A stretch of 64,000 bases of DNA from Actinomadura sp. J1-007 (GTDB taxonomy: Bacteria; Actinomycetota; Actinomycetes; Streptosporangiales; Streptosporangiaceae): NCBI RefSeq assembly GCF_009793335.1, contig NZ_WING01000001.1, positions 2,728,001 to 2,792,000 of the forward strand, in the 5' to 3' direction. Numbering within the stretch: position 1 is the stretch's first letter; every line of letters begins with the position of its first letter. Below are positions 17,607-27,131 of this stretch, one piece after another. The translations under genes and the position numbers were made by a program. The notes beneath the pieces are model-generated. The model did no database searches, was not told the DNA's origin, and saw only the letters and a program-made list of their open reading frames with translations.

Positions 17607-18209
17607 CTCTGTCTGGGTCACCTCGCCAATCCCCCTGCCCGACGCCGGCCCGCCTGGATACGCGCCCCCAGCATCGTGGATCGGCTCGGATTTCGATTGT
17701 GTCCGCCAGAACTGATTCGCCACGGCTTCTTTCAGCCGATTGACAAAAACGGCCGCTTGCTGCCAACCGGGAACCGCCCGGCCTCGCCGTTCAGTTCACT
17801 ATGCCGCCCGGAGGCCGTACCTCTCACCCTGCGCGTTCACGCCGCTACGTGCGTCGCTCGCCGCATCGCCGTCCGCCTGCGGGAAAACGAATTCGGCGGC
17901 GCCCCATGCCGTCCCGCACAATGCGGTCGCCGGCGACAACGCCCGCGACGGAAATGCAGACGGGCCCGCCGGAACGACAATCGGCACCGGAGCGAGCCCC
18001 TTCCACCCCGTTCCGGGCGGCCTTTATCCCCGCTCATACCGCGCGGCCCGGACCCTTTCCGGAGCCGGGCCGCGCCGCACAGATCCCTGACCGCGAGATC
18101 CGGGGGGGTGGACGGGCGCGAGCCCCCGCGCCGTGTCGGCGCCGGGGCTCGGCCTTATCTCCTTTGCCAGGGCTGGGCGTACAGGTGGCGGATGGGGGCA
18201 AGCGGCCCT
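17607..18209. other. Gene-poor region
   Basis: About 600 bases between the PucR-like gene (minus) and the low-complexity secreted protein (minus). Several frames are open but their translations are Arg/Pro/Ser-rich without recognisable motifs and none has a good ribosome-binding site. The segment must contain the PucR promoter. I see no repeat, RNA element or convincing small gene. Confidence 0.4.
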
Positions 18210-18700
18210 TCATGTCGCACCGGTGGCGTACCCAGCGGCCCTCGTTCGGGCCGGCCTGGCTGCCGGACTTACGCGCCTCCTAGCCCTGGGGGCGTTCTCG
18301 GGCTGCGCGGCGGGGTTGGACAGGGGCGCCGTCTCCGAGTCCGGGATGGACTTGGGGCGGGGTTGGTCTCGGACTCGGGCGCGGTCTCGGAGTCCGGCGC
18401 GGCCGGGACCTGCGGCGCGCCCTCGGCCTCTGGCGCGCCCTCGGACTCGGGCGCGGTGTCGGTCTGGGGGGCGACGGGGGCCACCGGCGCGCCCTCGGCC
18501 TCGGGCGCTGTGTCGGACTGGGGCGCACCCTCGGACTGGGGCGCGGTGTCGGACTCGGGGGCGGCATTGGACACGGGCGGCGGTGCGACGTCGGCGGCGG
18601 CCGAGGGCAGGGGGGCGCCGAACGACGCCAACGCGGCGATCGCGACGAGGGGCAGCGAGCGGCGCAGGCGGCGCGAGCGGGATGGCAGGGTGCCGTGCAT
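18210..18700 (-). CDS. Small secreted Ala/Pro/Glu/Ser-rich repeat protein, probably frameshifted
   Basis: ATG 18700 is preceded by AAAGGAA. A basic signal peptide (RSRRLRRSLPLVAIAALASFGAPLPSAAA) leads into a low-complexity region built of SDTAPES/SEGAPEA-type units. In the starting frame the repeat ends at SETNPAP near 18360 and a basic tail runs to a stop at 18269. In the next frame the same repeat resumes as IPDSETAPLSNPAAQPENAP and ends at 18210. The switch point is a G-run pair at 18354-18362, and one missing base would explain it. Without correction the protein is 143 aa. It is presumably exported; function unknown. Confidence 0.55.
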
Positions 18701-18891
18701 GGGGGTTCCTTTCGTCCACAGGAAAACCGTTCCATCACCTTCTATCACCCTACGAACACAGGTAGCTACTATCTGTAATGGTATGAGAGGGTGCCGAAGT
18801 TGCCTGGGGTGCGACGACTTTCACCGCTCGCCGCGGTCTTACCGCTGCCGCCCGCGATCGCGGACGGCCGATCACGGAAGGACGACCGGCG

Positions 18892-19695
18892 ATGACCACC
18901 ATCCGCACCATCGACGTCCGAGGCGCGCGCCTGCACTGCGAGATCCGAGGCTCGGGGCCGCTCCTGCTGCTCATGGGCTCGCCCATGCCCGCCGCGCCGT
19001 TCGCGGGGCTGGCGGACGCGCTCGCGGCCGAGCGCACCGTCGTCACCCATGACCCGCGCGGCATCGCGGGCAGCCCCCTCGACGACCCGGAGGAGGACTC
19101 CACCCCCGACCTGCGGGCGGACGACGTCGCGGCCGTCATGGACGCGCTCGGCGCCGAGTCCGCCGACGTGTTCGGCAGCAGCGGCGGCGCGGTGACGGGC
19201 CTCGCGCTCGCCGCGCGCCATCCCGCGCGCGTGCGGACGCTCGTCGCCCACGAGCCGCCGCTCATGGAACTGCTCCCCGACGCGGCCGAGCAGCGCGCCG
19301 AAGTCGAGGAGCTCGTCGCGACGTTCCACCGGGAGGGGGTCGTGGCCGCGTGGCGGCGGTTCATGAGCACCGCCGGTTTCGACAGCGGCGAGGACGCGGG
19401 CCCGCCGCCGGGCGACGACCCCGGGCAGGACCTGGCGGACGGCGCCCGCTTCTTCGGCCACGAGCTGCTCGGGACCGCCACCTACGTCCCCGACTTCGCC
19501 GCCCTCGCCGCCGGGCCGTTCCGCGTCGTCGTCGGCGTCGGCGCGGAGTCGCGCGGCCTGTCCACGTACCGGACGTCCGAGGCGCTCGCGGAACGGCTCG
19601 GCACGTCCACGACGGAGTTCCCCGGCGACCACGGCGGCTTCATGGGCCACCCGAAGGAGTTCGCCGACGTCCTCCGGGAGGTCCTGAAGTCCTAG
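18892..19695 (+). CDS. Alpha/beta hydrolase
   Basis: 267 aa, ATG 18892. Alpha/beta hydrolase fold with the oxyanion region LLLLMGSPM, strand/turn THDPRGIAGS, nucleophile elbow FGSSGGA (Ser97), and the catalytic-histidine segment FPGDHGGF near the C-terminus. The cap region is rich in acidic and proline residues. There is no signal peptide, so it is cytosolic. It is divergent from the small secreted protein and its 3' end overlaps the convergent nucleotidyltransferase gene by 4 bases. The family includes many uncharacterised esterases, and the substrate is unknown. Confidence 0.9.
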   Translation: MTTIRTIDVRGARLHCEIRGSGPLLLLMGSPMPAAPFAGLADALAAERTVVTHDPRGIAGSPLDDPEEDSTPDLRADDVAAVMDALGAESADVFGSSGGAVTGLALAARHPARVRTLVAHEPPLMELLPDAAEQRAEVEELVATFHREGVVAAWRRFMSTAGFDSGEDAGPPPGDDPGQDLADGARFFGHELLGTATYVPDFAALAAGPFRVVVGVGAESRGLSTYRTSEALAERLGTSTTEFPGDHGGFMGHPKEFADVLREVLKS

Positions 19696-20327
19696 CCGCG
19701 CGTGTCCTGCCCGTGCGCGAGGCGGCGGCGCCACGGGTGGTCGCGGGAGACGAGGGCGAGCGCGCCGTCCAGCCAGCGCCGTTGCGGAACGGTCAGCGCG
19801 GGCAGGGCGGCGTCGAAGTCGGTCTCGTCCTTCGGGCGCGTGCCCGCGGCCTTGTAGAAGAGCTGGATCTCGGGCGAGAGGTAGGGGACGCCGTCCGCGG
19901 TGGTCGCGCCGATGGCGGCGACGGGGCGGCGGACGCGCGGGTCGCGGCGCGAGACCCACGTGCCGCCGCTCGCCTCGTCCAGCATGATCTGGACGCGCCA
20001 CGGCGCGGCGGGGCCCGGACGGCACCAGACGTCGTGCACGCGCGCGGGCAGGCGTTCGCCGCGCGCCCACGGGCGCAGGGTGCCCGGCGGGTCCGCCGCC
20101 CACCACTCCCACCCCGCGAGGGCCTCCTGCACGTGGCGCTGGTCGCGGCGGAGCACCATCACGTCGAGGTCGGCGTGGGAGCGGACCGCCCGTCCGAGGG
20201 CCAGCTCGATCGCGTAGCCGCCCGCGATCCACCAGGGGGCGGGCAGGGCCGAGAGGAGCGAGGCCGCCTCGTCCGGGTCGGCGGGCTCCCAGGGGCCGTA
20301 CGGCGCGCCGATCCGGGTGGCTCCCAT
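19692..20327 (-). CDS. Nucleotidyltransferase-fold protein (ANT(2'')-like)
   Basis: 211 aa from ATG 20327 (MGATRIGAPYGPWEP). The region WWIAGGYAIELALGRAVRSH followed by ADLDVMVLRRDQ matches the GG...DxD core of the aminoglycoside 2''-adenylyltransferase-like nucleotidyltransferase superfamily. A later conserved segment, SPEIQLFYKAAGTRPKDETD, is also typical of this group. Members include resistance enzymes and many chromosomal proteins of unknown substrate, so drug resistance should not be assumed. It is convergent with the hydrolase and lies just beyond the distal end of the mce operon. Confidence 0.82.
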   Translation of the reverse strand: MGATRIGAPYGPWEPADPDEAASLLSALPAPWWIAGGYAIELALGRAVRSHADLDVMVLRRDQRHVQEALAGWEWWAADPPGTLRPWARGERLPARVHDVWCRPGPAAPWRVQIMLDEASGGTWVSRRDPRVRRPVAAIGATTADGVPYLSPEIQLFYKAAGTRPKDETDFDAALPALTVPQRRWLDGALALVSRDHPWRRRLAHGQDTRG

Positions 20328-20380
20328 GGCGCCGAGCCTAGCGACCGGCGGCCGGCCCGGTGGTCCGGTGGTCCGGTGGG

Positions 20381-20950
20381 TCAGCGGCCGGTGAAGGTGT
20401 CCAGGGAGGTGATCCGCCAGTGGCCGTCGCGGCGGACGGCGTCGACGGCGAGCATCGCGGCGGCGGAGGAGCCCTTGCCGTCGCTGAGGCGCGTGGTGCG
20501 CTGGTCGGCGAAGACGAGCAGGCGCGCGCGGTCGCCGCGCAGGAGGGTGACGGCGCTGTCGGTGACCTTGGTGGTGAGCACGGTCCGGGCCTTCGGCGCG
20601 TCCGTGCGGACCTTGCCGAAGAGCGACTCGTACTGGCGGACGGCGGCGCCGGTGAGGTGGGTCCGCGCGGCCCGGTCCGTCCGCGCGCCGTCGGTGAAGT
20701 TGTAGGAGAAGACCTTGCCGACCATGTCCGCGACCTCGCCCTTCACCTCGCTGGTGCGGGCGCTGTCGGTGAGGGCGGTGTTGCGGGCGGACGGGTCGTC
20801 GCGGAGCTGCCGCGCCTCGCGGTAGGCGTAGACGCCGCCGGCGGCGAGGACGGCGGCGGCCGTGCCGAGGGCGACGGGAGAGCGGACGTTCCGCCGCCAC
20901 CGGGTGGCGTTGAGGGCGTCGAGGGCCTTGCGGGAGTCGAGCGCGGCCAT
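20381..20950 (-). CDS. Mce-associated membrane protein (B-type, copy 2)
   Basis: 189 aa, ATG 20950. A short cytosolic N-terminus (ALDSRKALDALNATRWRRN), one TM helix (VALGTAAAVLAAGGVYAY) and an extracytoplasmic NTF2-like domain ending DAVRRDGHWRITSLDTF. It is paralogous to the gene at 21536-22048; both share HLTGAAV/KLTGSAA, LLVFADQ/LLVFLDQ and RRDGHW. Mce-associated proteins stabilise or assist Mce lipid importers at the envelope. It is the last gene of the operon, 11 bases after its A-type partner. Confidence 0.85.
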   Translation of the reverse strand: MAALDSRKALDALNATRWRRNVRSPVALGTAAAVLAAGGVYAYREARQLRDDPSARNTALTDSARTSEVKGEVADMVGKVFSYNFTDGARTDRAARTHLTGAAVRQYESLFGKVRTDAPKARTVLTTKVTDSAVTLLRGDRARLLVFADQRTTRLSDGKGSSAAAMLAVDAVRRDGHWRITSLDTFTGR

Positions 20951-20961
20951 GCCGGTGCCTT

Positions 20962-21525
20962 TCAGCTCGTGCCCATGGGGGCCTGGCCGAGGTCGCTGAG
21001 CTTCCAGCCCGAGGAGGTGCGGGCGAGCTCGCCGACCATGCGGCTCTGCTTGGTGACCGGCGCGCCGCCGGGCGGGGTGACGGTGATCTGGAGGGCGACG
21101 ATCACGCTCGCCTTGCCGGACCGTTCGTCCAGCTCCGACACCGCGCCTTCGAGGACGCGGGCGCTGGTGACCGTGCGGGCCTTGCGGACGCTGTCCTCGA
21201 AGCCCGCCCGGCCCTGGGTGATCTGGTCGTACAGGCCGCTGGTGGTGGAGTCCTGCCAGGTCTTCAGGCCGGTCCCGACGTCGCGGTAGTCGAGGGTGTT
21301 GAGGTTCTGGACGGCCTGCTCGCCGCTGCGCAGCACCTCGTCGCGGGTGCGGGAGTAGCCGAACGAGCCGTCGTTCGCGGCCGAGTACCAGGACCAGCCC
21401 GCCCAGGCGGCGAAGAGCGCGGCGAGCGTGGCGATGGCGGTGGCCGTTCTCGGGACCGGGTCGAACGAGGCGAGCGGGGCGCGCGGGCCTCGGCGGGCGG
21501 CGCCTCGGGTCAGGGTGTCGGGCAT
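20962..21525 (-). CDS. Mce-associated membrane protein (A-type, copy 2)
   Basis: 187 aa. One TM helix (ATAIATLAALFAAWAGWSWY) and an outer domain containing LNTLDYRDVGTGLKTWQDST and VSELDERSGKASVIVALQI, ending TSSGWKLSDLGQAP. It is paralogous to the gene at 22045-22617, which has LNTMDRANADAGLRAWLGAS at the same position. Together with the following gene it forms the second copy of an A-B pair. It is probably an auxiliary membrane subunit of the Mce importer. Confidence 0.85.
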   Translation of the reverse strand: MPDTLTRGAARRGPRAPLASFDPVPRTATAIATLAALFAAWAGWSWYSAANDGSFGYSRTRDEVLRSGEQAVQNLNTLDYRDVGTGLKTWQDSTTSGLYDQITQGRAGFEDSVRKARTVTSARVLEGAVSELDERSGKASVIVALQITVTPPGGAPVTKQSRMVGELARTSSGWKLSDLGQAPMGTS

Positions 21526-21535
21526 CGGACCTCCC

Positions 21536-22048
21536 TCAGCGGGACCGGATGTCGGAGATCAGCCAGTGGCCGTCCCGGCGGGTGGCGGTCACCGCGAGCT
21601 GGGCGGCGGCGGGCGCGGGGGCGGCGGCGCCCGCGCGCGTGGTGGTCTGGTCGAGGAAGACCAGCAGGCGGGCGGTGTCGCCGGTCAGGGACGTCACGCC
21701 CGCGCGGACGACGCGGGTGGACAGGGCGACGCGCTGCGCCGGGGCCTGCCGCTTCACCTGGCCGAACACCGTCCTGTACTGCGCGGCGGCGGAGCCGGTG
21801 AGCTTCTCGGCGGCGGCGCGTTCGGCGGTGGCGGTGTCGGTCGCGGTGTAGGTGAACACCTGGGTGAGCGCGGAGGAGACGTCGCCGGTGACGAGGTTGG
21901 TGGCGACGCCGTCCAGGGCCGAACGGTCCGACGGCTCCTCCTCGCCGCCGCCGCTTCGTACGGCCATGACGGCGACGCCCGCGAGCAGCAGCGCGAGGGC
22001 GATGGCGAACGGCTTCAGCAGCCCTCTCATCGCGAGCGGTCCCTTCAT
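21536..22048 (-). CDS. Mce-associated membrane protein (B-type, copy 1)
   Basis: 170 aa from ATG 22048, overlapping the previous stop as ATGA; a second ATG at 22030 is possible. A TM helix (PFAIALALLLAGVAVMAV) is followed by an acidic linker (GGGEEEPSDRS) and an NTF2-like outer domain with SALTQVFTYTATD, AAEKLTGSAAAQYRTVFGQV and RRDGHWLISDIRSR. It is the first copy of the B-type protein, 10 bases upstream of the second A-type gene. Confidence 0.85.
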   Translation of the reverse strand: MKGPLAMRGLLKPFAIALALLLAGVAVMAVRSGGGEEEPSDRSALDGVATNLVTGDVSSALTQVFTYTATDTATAERAAAEKLTGSAAAQYRTVFGQVKRQAPAQRVALSTRVVRAGVTSLTGDTARLLVFLDQTTTRAGAAAPAPAAAQLAVTATRRDGHWLISDIRSR

Positions 22049-22617
22049 CGCGCGCCCGCCGGGATCGCGGTGAGCGATTCGAGCTTCCATCCGGCGGGCG
22101 TCCGGCTGAGCCCCGCCTCGAAGCGCTTGCGCTGGTCGCTCGGCGCGCCGGTCTCCGGCGTGAGGCGGACCCGGACGGCCGCGATGACCTTCGCGCGGCC
22201 CGTCGCGGTGTCGAGCGAGAGGACCGCGGCGTCGGTGACCGTTCCGGCCGCGCTGGTGCGGGCCTTCTGGATCTTCGCGCGGCTCTGCGGCTCGTCCCGC
22301 CGGAGCTGGTCGTGCAGGGGGCCGGTGGACGCGCCGAGCCAGGCGCGCAGGCCCGCGTCGGCGTTGGCGCGGTCCATCGTGTTGAGCGTCGCGATCTGCT
22401 GGCGGGCCGTTCGCAGCACGGTGTCGCGGTCGCGCGCCGGGCCGTCCTTCGCGCCGTCCCCGCCGGGCCACGCGGCCCAGGCGAGGAACGCGGCGGCGAG
22501 GACGATCGCGGCCCAGCCGACCACGCCCCACCCGGCCAGCAGCGGGCGCGCCGGACGGGCGGGGGCGTCGGGGGCGTCGGAGCCGGTGGACTCGGCCGTC
22601 GTTTCGGCGGTCGCCAT
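22045..22617 (-). CDS. Mce-associated membrane protein (A-type, copy 1)
   Basis: 190 aa. ATG 22617 overlaps the MceF stop as TGATG, a strong coupling signal. The N-terminal 25 residues are acidic and Ala/Thr-rich, followed by a TM helix (VGWAAIVLAAAFLAWAAW) and an outer domain with LNTMDRANADAGLRAWLGAS and TPAGWKLESLTAIPAG. It matches the Mce-associated proteins that follow mceF in Mycobacterium and Nocardia operons. It is the first member of a duplicated A-B module. Confidence 0.87.
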   Translation of the reverse strand: MATAETTAESTGSDAPDAPARPARPLLAGWGVVGWAAIVLAAAFLAWAAWPGGDGAKDGPARDRDTVLRTARQQIATLNTMDRANADAGLRAWLGASTGPLHDQLRRDEPQSRAKIQKARTSAAGTVTDAAVLSLDTATGRAKVIAAVRVRLTPETGAPSDQRKRFEAGLSRTPAGWKLESLTAIPAGAR

Positions 22618-23869
22618 CAGCGCCCTCCCAGGCCGAGCAGGCCGCTCATCCCGACCGGGCCGGGGCCCGCGGGGAGCCCCGGCAGCGCGAGCGCGCCCGG
22701 CAGCGGCGCCCCGGCCGCGGCGGCGCTCAGCACCGACCCGGGGCGGGCCGGGGCGGGCACGGAGCCGCGGGGGCGTTCGCCGCGCCGCGCACGTTGACGC
22801 CGCTGGAGGCGGGCATCGCGCACTGGGCTGAGGTGTTGAGCGCGGGCCCGCGCGAGGTGTCGAGGCCGTTGCGGTACTTGGTGCCGCCGTAGCCGCGCGT
22901 GCAGGGCTCGGGGTTGAAGAACGTGGTGACCATGCCGTAGTTGAGGCGGCCGTCCTCGACCACCGACATCCCGGCGGCGACGGCGGCGGGCACCTTGGCG
23001 AGGAGCTGCTCCAGTCCGGGCGAACGGGTCGAGAGCAGGTCGGAGGTGGTCAGCAGGTTCGCGACGAGCACGCCCATCGACGGGTCGAGGTCGCGGACGA
23101 GCCCGGCGAACTCGGACGCCGCGCCGGGCGCCGTGGACACCAGCCTGCGGAACGCCGGGTCCGACGCGCGGAGCTGCTGCGAGAGCAGCTTCGCGTTGCG
23201 GCCGAACGACTTCAGCGCGCCCGACTCCTCGTTCTGCGTGCGCAGGACGGTCTCGGCGTCGGTGAACAGCCGCTTGGTCGGCGTGGCGTTCTCGTTCGCC
23301 TCGCGGGTGAACTTGCCACCGCTGTCGAGCAGCACCTGGAGGTTCGGGCCCTGCCCGGCGAACGCCCGGCCGAGTTCGGCGACGACCGTGCGCAGCGAGT
23401 CGGTCGGGACCGACTGGGCGAGGCTGTTGACGCTGGTCAGCAGGTCGGTGACCGGCGCGGGGGTCTGCGTGGCCGAGCGCGGGACGATCGCGCCGGCCTT
23501 GAGGTACGGGCCCGAGTCGGTCACCGGGCGCAGGTCGATGTACTGCTCGCCGATCGCCGATCGGTTCGCGACGACGGCCTTGGTGTTGGCCGGGATCTTC
23601 GGCGCGGACTTCTTGATCCGCAGGTCGGCGTGCAGGCCGTCGCCCGTCAGGGTGAGGTCGCCGACCCGCCCGACCGACGTCCCCCGGTAGGTGACGTCGG
23701 CGTTGCGGGCGAGGCCGCCGGCGGTCGCGAGGTCCACCTTGACGACGTAGTAGTTGCGCAACCCGACGTAGCCGCCGAGGTCGGCGTAGTTGAACCCGAC
23801 GTACGCCATCGCGAGCAGCCCGACGACGACGAAGACGAGGTTCTTGATCCTGGTACCGAGCGTGAGCAT
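22617..23869 (-). CDS. mceF: MceF-like MCE/MlaD protein, 3' end frameshifted
   Basis: From ATG 23869. One N-terminal TM helix (IKNLVFVVVGLLAMAYVGF), an MCE domain (YYVVKVDLATAGGLARNADV, YRGTSVGRVGDL, NRSAIGEQYIDLRP), then a long helical region and a typical MceF end (TFFNPEPCTRGYGGTKYRN). In the starting frame it terminates at 22727 after a short Cys/Pro tail (380 aa). In the next frame a characteristic Gly/Pro/Leu-rich MceF tail, LPGLPAGPGPVGMSGLLGLG, runs to 22617 and overlaps the next gene start. One missing G in the run at 22769-22773 explains it. MceF is the last of the six subunits forming the lipid-shuttling assembly. Confidence 0.88.
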
Positions 23870-24947
23870 CAGTCCCCCGCGTTGGCTTGGCGGCGCCGCC
23901 CACCGAGGGCAGCGGCGTGATCGGCGGGACGATCTCGGTGCCCGGCGCGGCGGCGACCGAGAGGTACACGTTGAGGTAGTCGCCCTTCACCGCGGGCAGC
24001 ACCGCGTCGGTGAACGGGTAGGTCAGCAGCACCTGGAGGGCCTTCGGGAGGTCGTGCCCGGCGTCCGACAGCTTGCGCAGCGTCGGTTCGAGGGCCTTCA
24101 GGTCGGCGATGATGTCGTCCTTGCTCCGCCGTACGGTCGTGACGGCGACGCCGGACAGCTCGTCCAGCGAGTCGAGCATCCGGACGAGCGCCCCGCGCTG
24201 CTCCTCCAGCACCTTCAGGCCGGGCGCGATGTCGTCGATGGCGACGCCGATCTGCTGCTTGCGGTCGCGGAGCGTCGCCGACAGCCGGTTCAGGCCGTCG
24301 ATGGCGTCGGTGATGCCCTTCTTGTTGGCGTCCAGATCGCCGACGAGCCGCTCGGCCTGCTCCAGCAGGGAGCGGACCTCCGGCTCGTTCCCGCCGAGGG
24401 CGCGGTTGAGCTCCACGGTGATCGTGCGGAGCTGCGCGATGCCGCCGCCGTTCAGCAGCATCGACAGCGCCCCGAACACCTCCTCGACCTCGGGGTTGCG
24501 GTTGGTGCGCGCCATCGGGATCAGCGCGCCGTCGGCGAGCGTCCCGGCGGGCGCGGCGGACGCGGGCGCGCCCGGCCCGTGGTCGGCGTCGGGCGCGCTG
24601 AGCTGGATGAACTTCTCGCCCAGCAGGCTCGACTGGCGGAGCTGCGCGTACGCGTTGCCGGGCAGCCTGACCTTGCCGTTCACCTTCATGGTGACCTCGG
24701 CGCTCCAGCCGTTGACCGGCACCGACACCTTGGTGACGCGGCCGACCGCGACGTCGTTGACCTTCACCGCCGACTGCGGGACCAGGTTGAGGACGTTCGC
24801 GAACCGCGCCCGCACCGTGTAGGGGTGGTCGCCGAGGTCCGCGCCGCCGGGCAGCGGGAGGTCCTTCACCCCGTTGAAGCCGCAGCCGCCCAGCGCCAGC
24901 GACGCGAGCCCGGCGACCGCGGCCGCCTTGCCGAACGGGCCGGTCAT
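23869..24947 (-). CDS. mceE: MceE-like lipoprotein, stop displaced by an apparent 1-base loss
   Basis: ATG 24947 overlaps the MceD stop as ATGA. A lipoprotein signal (AAVAGLASLALGGC) marks it as the MceE/LprK-type subunit. The MCE domain contains YTVRARFANVLNLVPQSAVKV, NDVAVGRVTKV and QSSLLGEKFIQL. The helical region ends TYPFTDAVLPAVKGDYLNVYL. As given, the frame runs straight through the next gene. Adding one G in the run 23874-23878 yields ...AAKPTRGD and a TGA overlapping the MceF ATG at 23869, which is the spacing the rest of the operon uses. Confidence 0.88.
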
Positions 24948-25972
24948 GGCGTGGCCTCCTGTCCGCCGGACGCGCCCCGCGTGCCCTGCGCCCGGCCCGT
25001 GACCGGGAGCGGCATGAGCTCGTTCAGGTCGCCGCGGCCCATCAGCGAGCCGGTCTTCGGGTCGTAGGCGTTGAGGACGTTGGTCGCGTTGAGCGGCTGC
25101 ACATCGAGGGCCTCGGCGAGGGAGCGGCGCTGGTCCACCAGCGTCTGGGTGATCTTGGCGAGCTTGGCGACGTTGGCGCTGACCTGCGCGCGGTTGTCGT
25201 GGATGAAGACCTTGACCTTGCCGAGCGCGTCGGCGAGGGCCCGCAGCGCGGCGTCCAGCTCGTGCCGGTCCGCGGCGAGGAACTCGGTCACGTCCGCGAG
25301 CTGCCGCTCGGCCTGCCGCACCTGCCCGTCGTTCTGCCGCAGCATGGTCGTGAACGTCTGGAGGTTGCGGATGGTGGCGAACAGGTCCTTCTGCGACCCC
25401 GACAGGGTCTTGGCGGCCTGCGCCATCCGCTCGGTGGTGGTGCGGATGTCCTGGCCGTTGCCCCGGAGGTTCTCCGCGCCGGTGCCGAGCACCTTCGACA
25501 GCGCGCCGTTCTTGTTGAGCCCGTTCGGGCCGAGGTCGGAGGCGAGCTTGCGGATGCTGTCGTACACCTTGTCGAGCTCCATCGGCGTCGCGGTCCGCTC
25601 GACCGGGATCACCGCGCCCGCCGCCATCGCCGGGCCGCCGGTGTAGGCGGGGGTGAGCTGGACGTACCGGTCGGCGACCAGGCTCGGCGCGACCGCGACG
25701 ACCTTCGCCCCGGCGGGGATCTTCACCTCGTGGTCCACCGTCATCACCGCGCGGACGCGGGTGCCCTCGGCGTGCACGCGGTCGACCGAGCCGACCTTGA
25801 TGCCGAGGACGCGGACGTCGGAGCCCTTGTAGATGCCGACCGCGTCGTTGAAGAAGACGGTGATCCGGGTGCCTTCCGGACCGGTCGCGACGACCAGGGC
25901 GACGACGGCCGCCACGGCGGCGGCGAGGCCCGCGGCGATCAGGGCGGCTGGTCCGAGGAGCCGGCGCAGCAT
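24944..25972 (-). CDS. mceD: MceD-like MCE/MlaD protein
   Basis: 342 aa from ATG 25972, which shares one base with the upstream TGA; GTG 25975 is an alternative. TM helix (LLGPAALIAAGLAAAVAAVVALVVA), then an MCE domain (RITVFFNDAVGIYKGSDVRV, GIKVGSVDRVHAEG, VAVAPSLVADRYVQLTP) and a helical region with YDSIRKLASDLGPNGLNKNG and LNAYDPKTGSLMGRGDLNEL. The reading frame is intact. It forms part of the periplasmic-side Mce needle together with the other subunits. It overlaps MceE by 4 bases. Confidence 0.92.
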   Translation of the reverse strand: MLRRLLGPAALIAAGLAAAVAAVVALVVATGPEGTRITVFFNDAVGIYKGSDVRVLGIKVGSVDRVHAEGTRVRAVMTVDHEVKIPAGAKVVAVAPSLVADRYVQLTPAYTGGPAMAAGAVIPVERTATPMELDKVYDSIRKLASDLGPNGLNKNGALSKVLGTGAENLRGNGQDIRTTTERMAQAAKTLSGSQKDLFATIRNLQTFTTMLRQNDGQVRQAERQLADVTEFLAADRHELDAALRALADALGKVKVFIHDNRAQVSANVAKLAKITQTLVDQRRSLAEALDVQPLNATNVLNAYDPKTGSLMGRGDLNELMPLPVTGRAQGTRGASGGQEATP

Positions 25973-27131
25973 CACTTGCCGCCTTTCTTGGGCGGCTTGC
26001 AGCCCTTCTCGGGGGCGTGCCCGGCGGCAGGTACTCCTTCGGGACGAGCCCGCAGAGGTAGCCGTCCATCCAGCGCCCGTTGCCGAGCGTGTTGCCGAGC
26101 AGGCGGGTGTACGGCCCGGCCATCTTCAGCGCCCGGTCGAGGTTGTCCTGGTTCTTCTGGAGCAGGTCGGTGACGCGGCCGAGCGCGCGCAGCGTCGGGT
26201 CGAGCTGCCGCTGGTTGTCGTCCACCAGGCCGCTGATCTGCCGCGACAGCGCCTGCGCGCCCGTCAGCAGCCCGTGGATCGCCTCGCGGCGGCGGCTGAT
26301 CTCGCCCAGCAGCAGGTTGCCGTCGCGCAGCAGCGCCTCGACGTTCGCGCTCTGGCCCGCCATCGTGCCCGACACCTCCCGGGTGTTGGCGAGCAGCCGG
26401 GACAGCTCGGCGTCCCGCGAGGAGATCGTCTTCGACAGCGCCGAGATCCCGGACAGCGCGTTGCGGACGCTCGGCGCGGTCTTGGCGAACGTCGTGGAGA
26501 TCGTGTCGAGGCTCTGCGCGAGCTTCGCCGAGTCGAGCTGCCCGACCGTCCCGGCGAGGTCCTCGAACGCCTTGGTCACGTCGTACGGGGACGTCGTCCG
26601 GCCGATCGGGATGCGGTTGTCCGGGTTCTGCTTGCGCGCCCCGAGCGGATCGACCGCGAGGTACTTGTCGCCGAGCAGCGTCTTGATCGCGATCGCGACG
26701 GTGCTGGCCTCGCCGATCCAGGTCCTCTTCACCCGGAACGACACCGTCACCTTCGCGCCGTTCAGCCGGACGCCGGTGACCTCGCCGACCTTCACGCCGG
26801 CGACGCGCACCTCGTTGCCCGAGCGCAGCCCGGCCGCCTCGCTGAAGTCGGCGGTGTAGCGGGTGCCGCCGCCGATCACCGGCAGGTTCTTGGCGTTGAA
26901 CGCCAGCAGCCCGACCGTGAAGATCAGCGCGAACGAGATGATCGCGATCGGGATCGGGTTGCGCTCCCGGATCGGCTTCAGCCTCGGCCTGCGCAGCCGC
27001 GGCCGCGCCTTGGCGCCTGGAGCCGCCTTGGCGTCCGGCGTCTTGCCGCCGGCGAGCTTGCCCGGGGCCTTGCCCGCGGGCTTGCCGGGGGCCTTCGCGC
27101 CGTCCTTCGCGCCGTCCTTCGGGCCGGTCAT
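25972..27131 (-). CDS. mceC: MceC-like MCE/MlaD protein, C-terminus frameshifted
   Basis: ATG 27131 overlaps the MceB stop as ATGA. A Lys/Ala/Pro-rich cytosolic N-terminus (KAPGKPAGKAPGKLAGG) is followed by RERNPIPIAIISFALIFTVGLLAF with the TM helix, then an MCE domain (YTADFSEAAGLRSGNEVRVA, IKTLLGDKYLAV) and a helical region ending DGYLCGLVPKEYLPPGTP. There the frame runs on into the next gene. The correct ending, EKGCKPPKKGGK and TGA at 25974-25972, is in the neighbouring frame. One missing base in the G-run at 26011-26015 explains it. Otherwise full length. Confidence 0.88.

Noticed and set aside
17801-18283. Plus-strand 160-codon open frame in the gene-poor region
   Set aside because: Arg/Pro/Ser-rich translation without motifs, no ribosome-binding site, and its end overlaps the minus-strand secreted protein.
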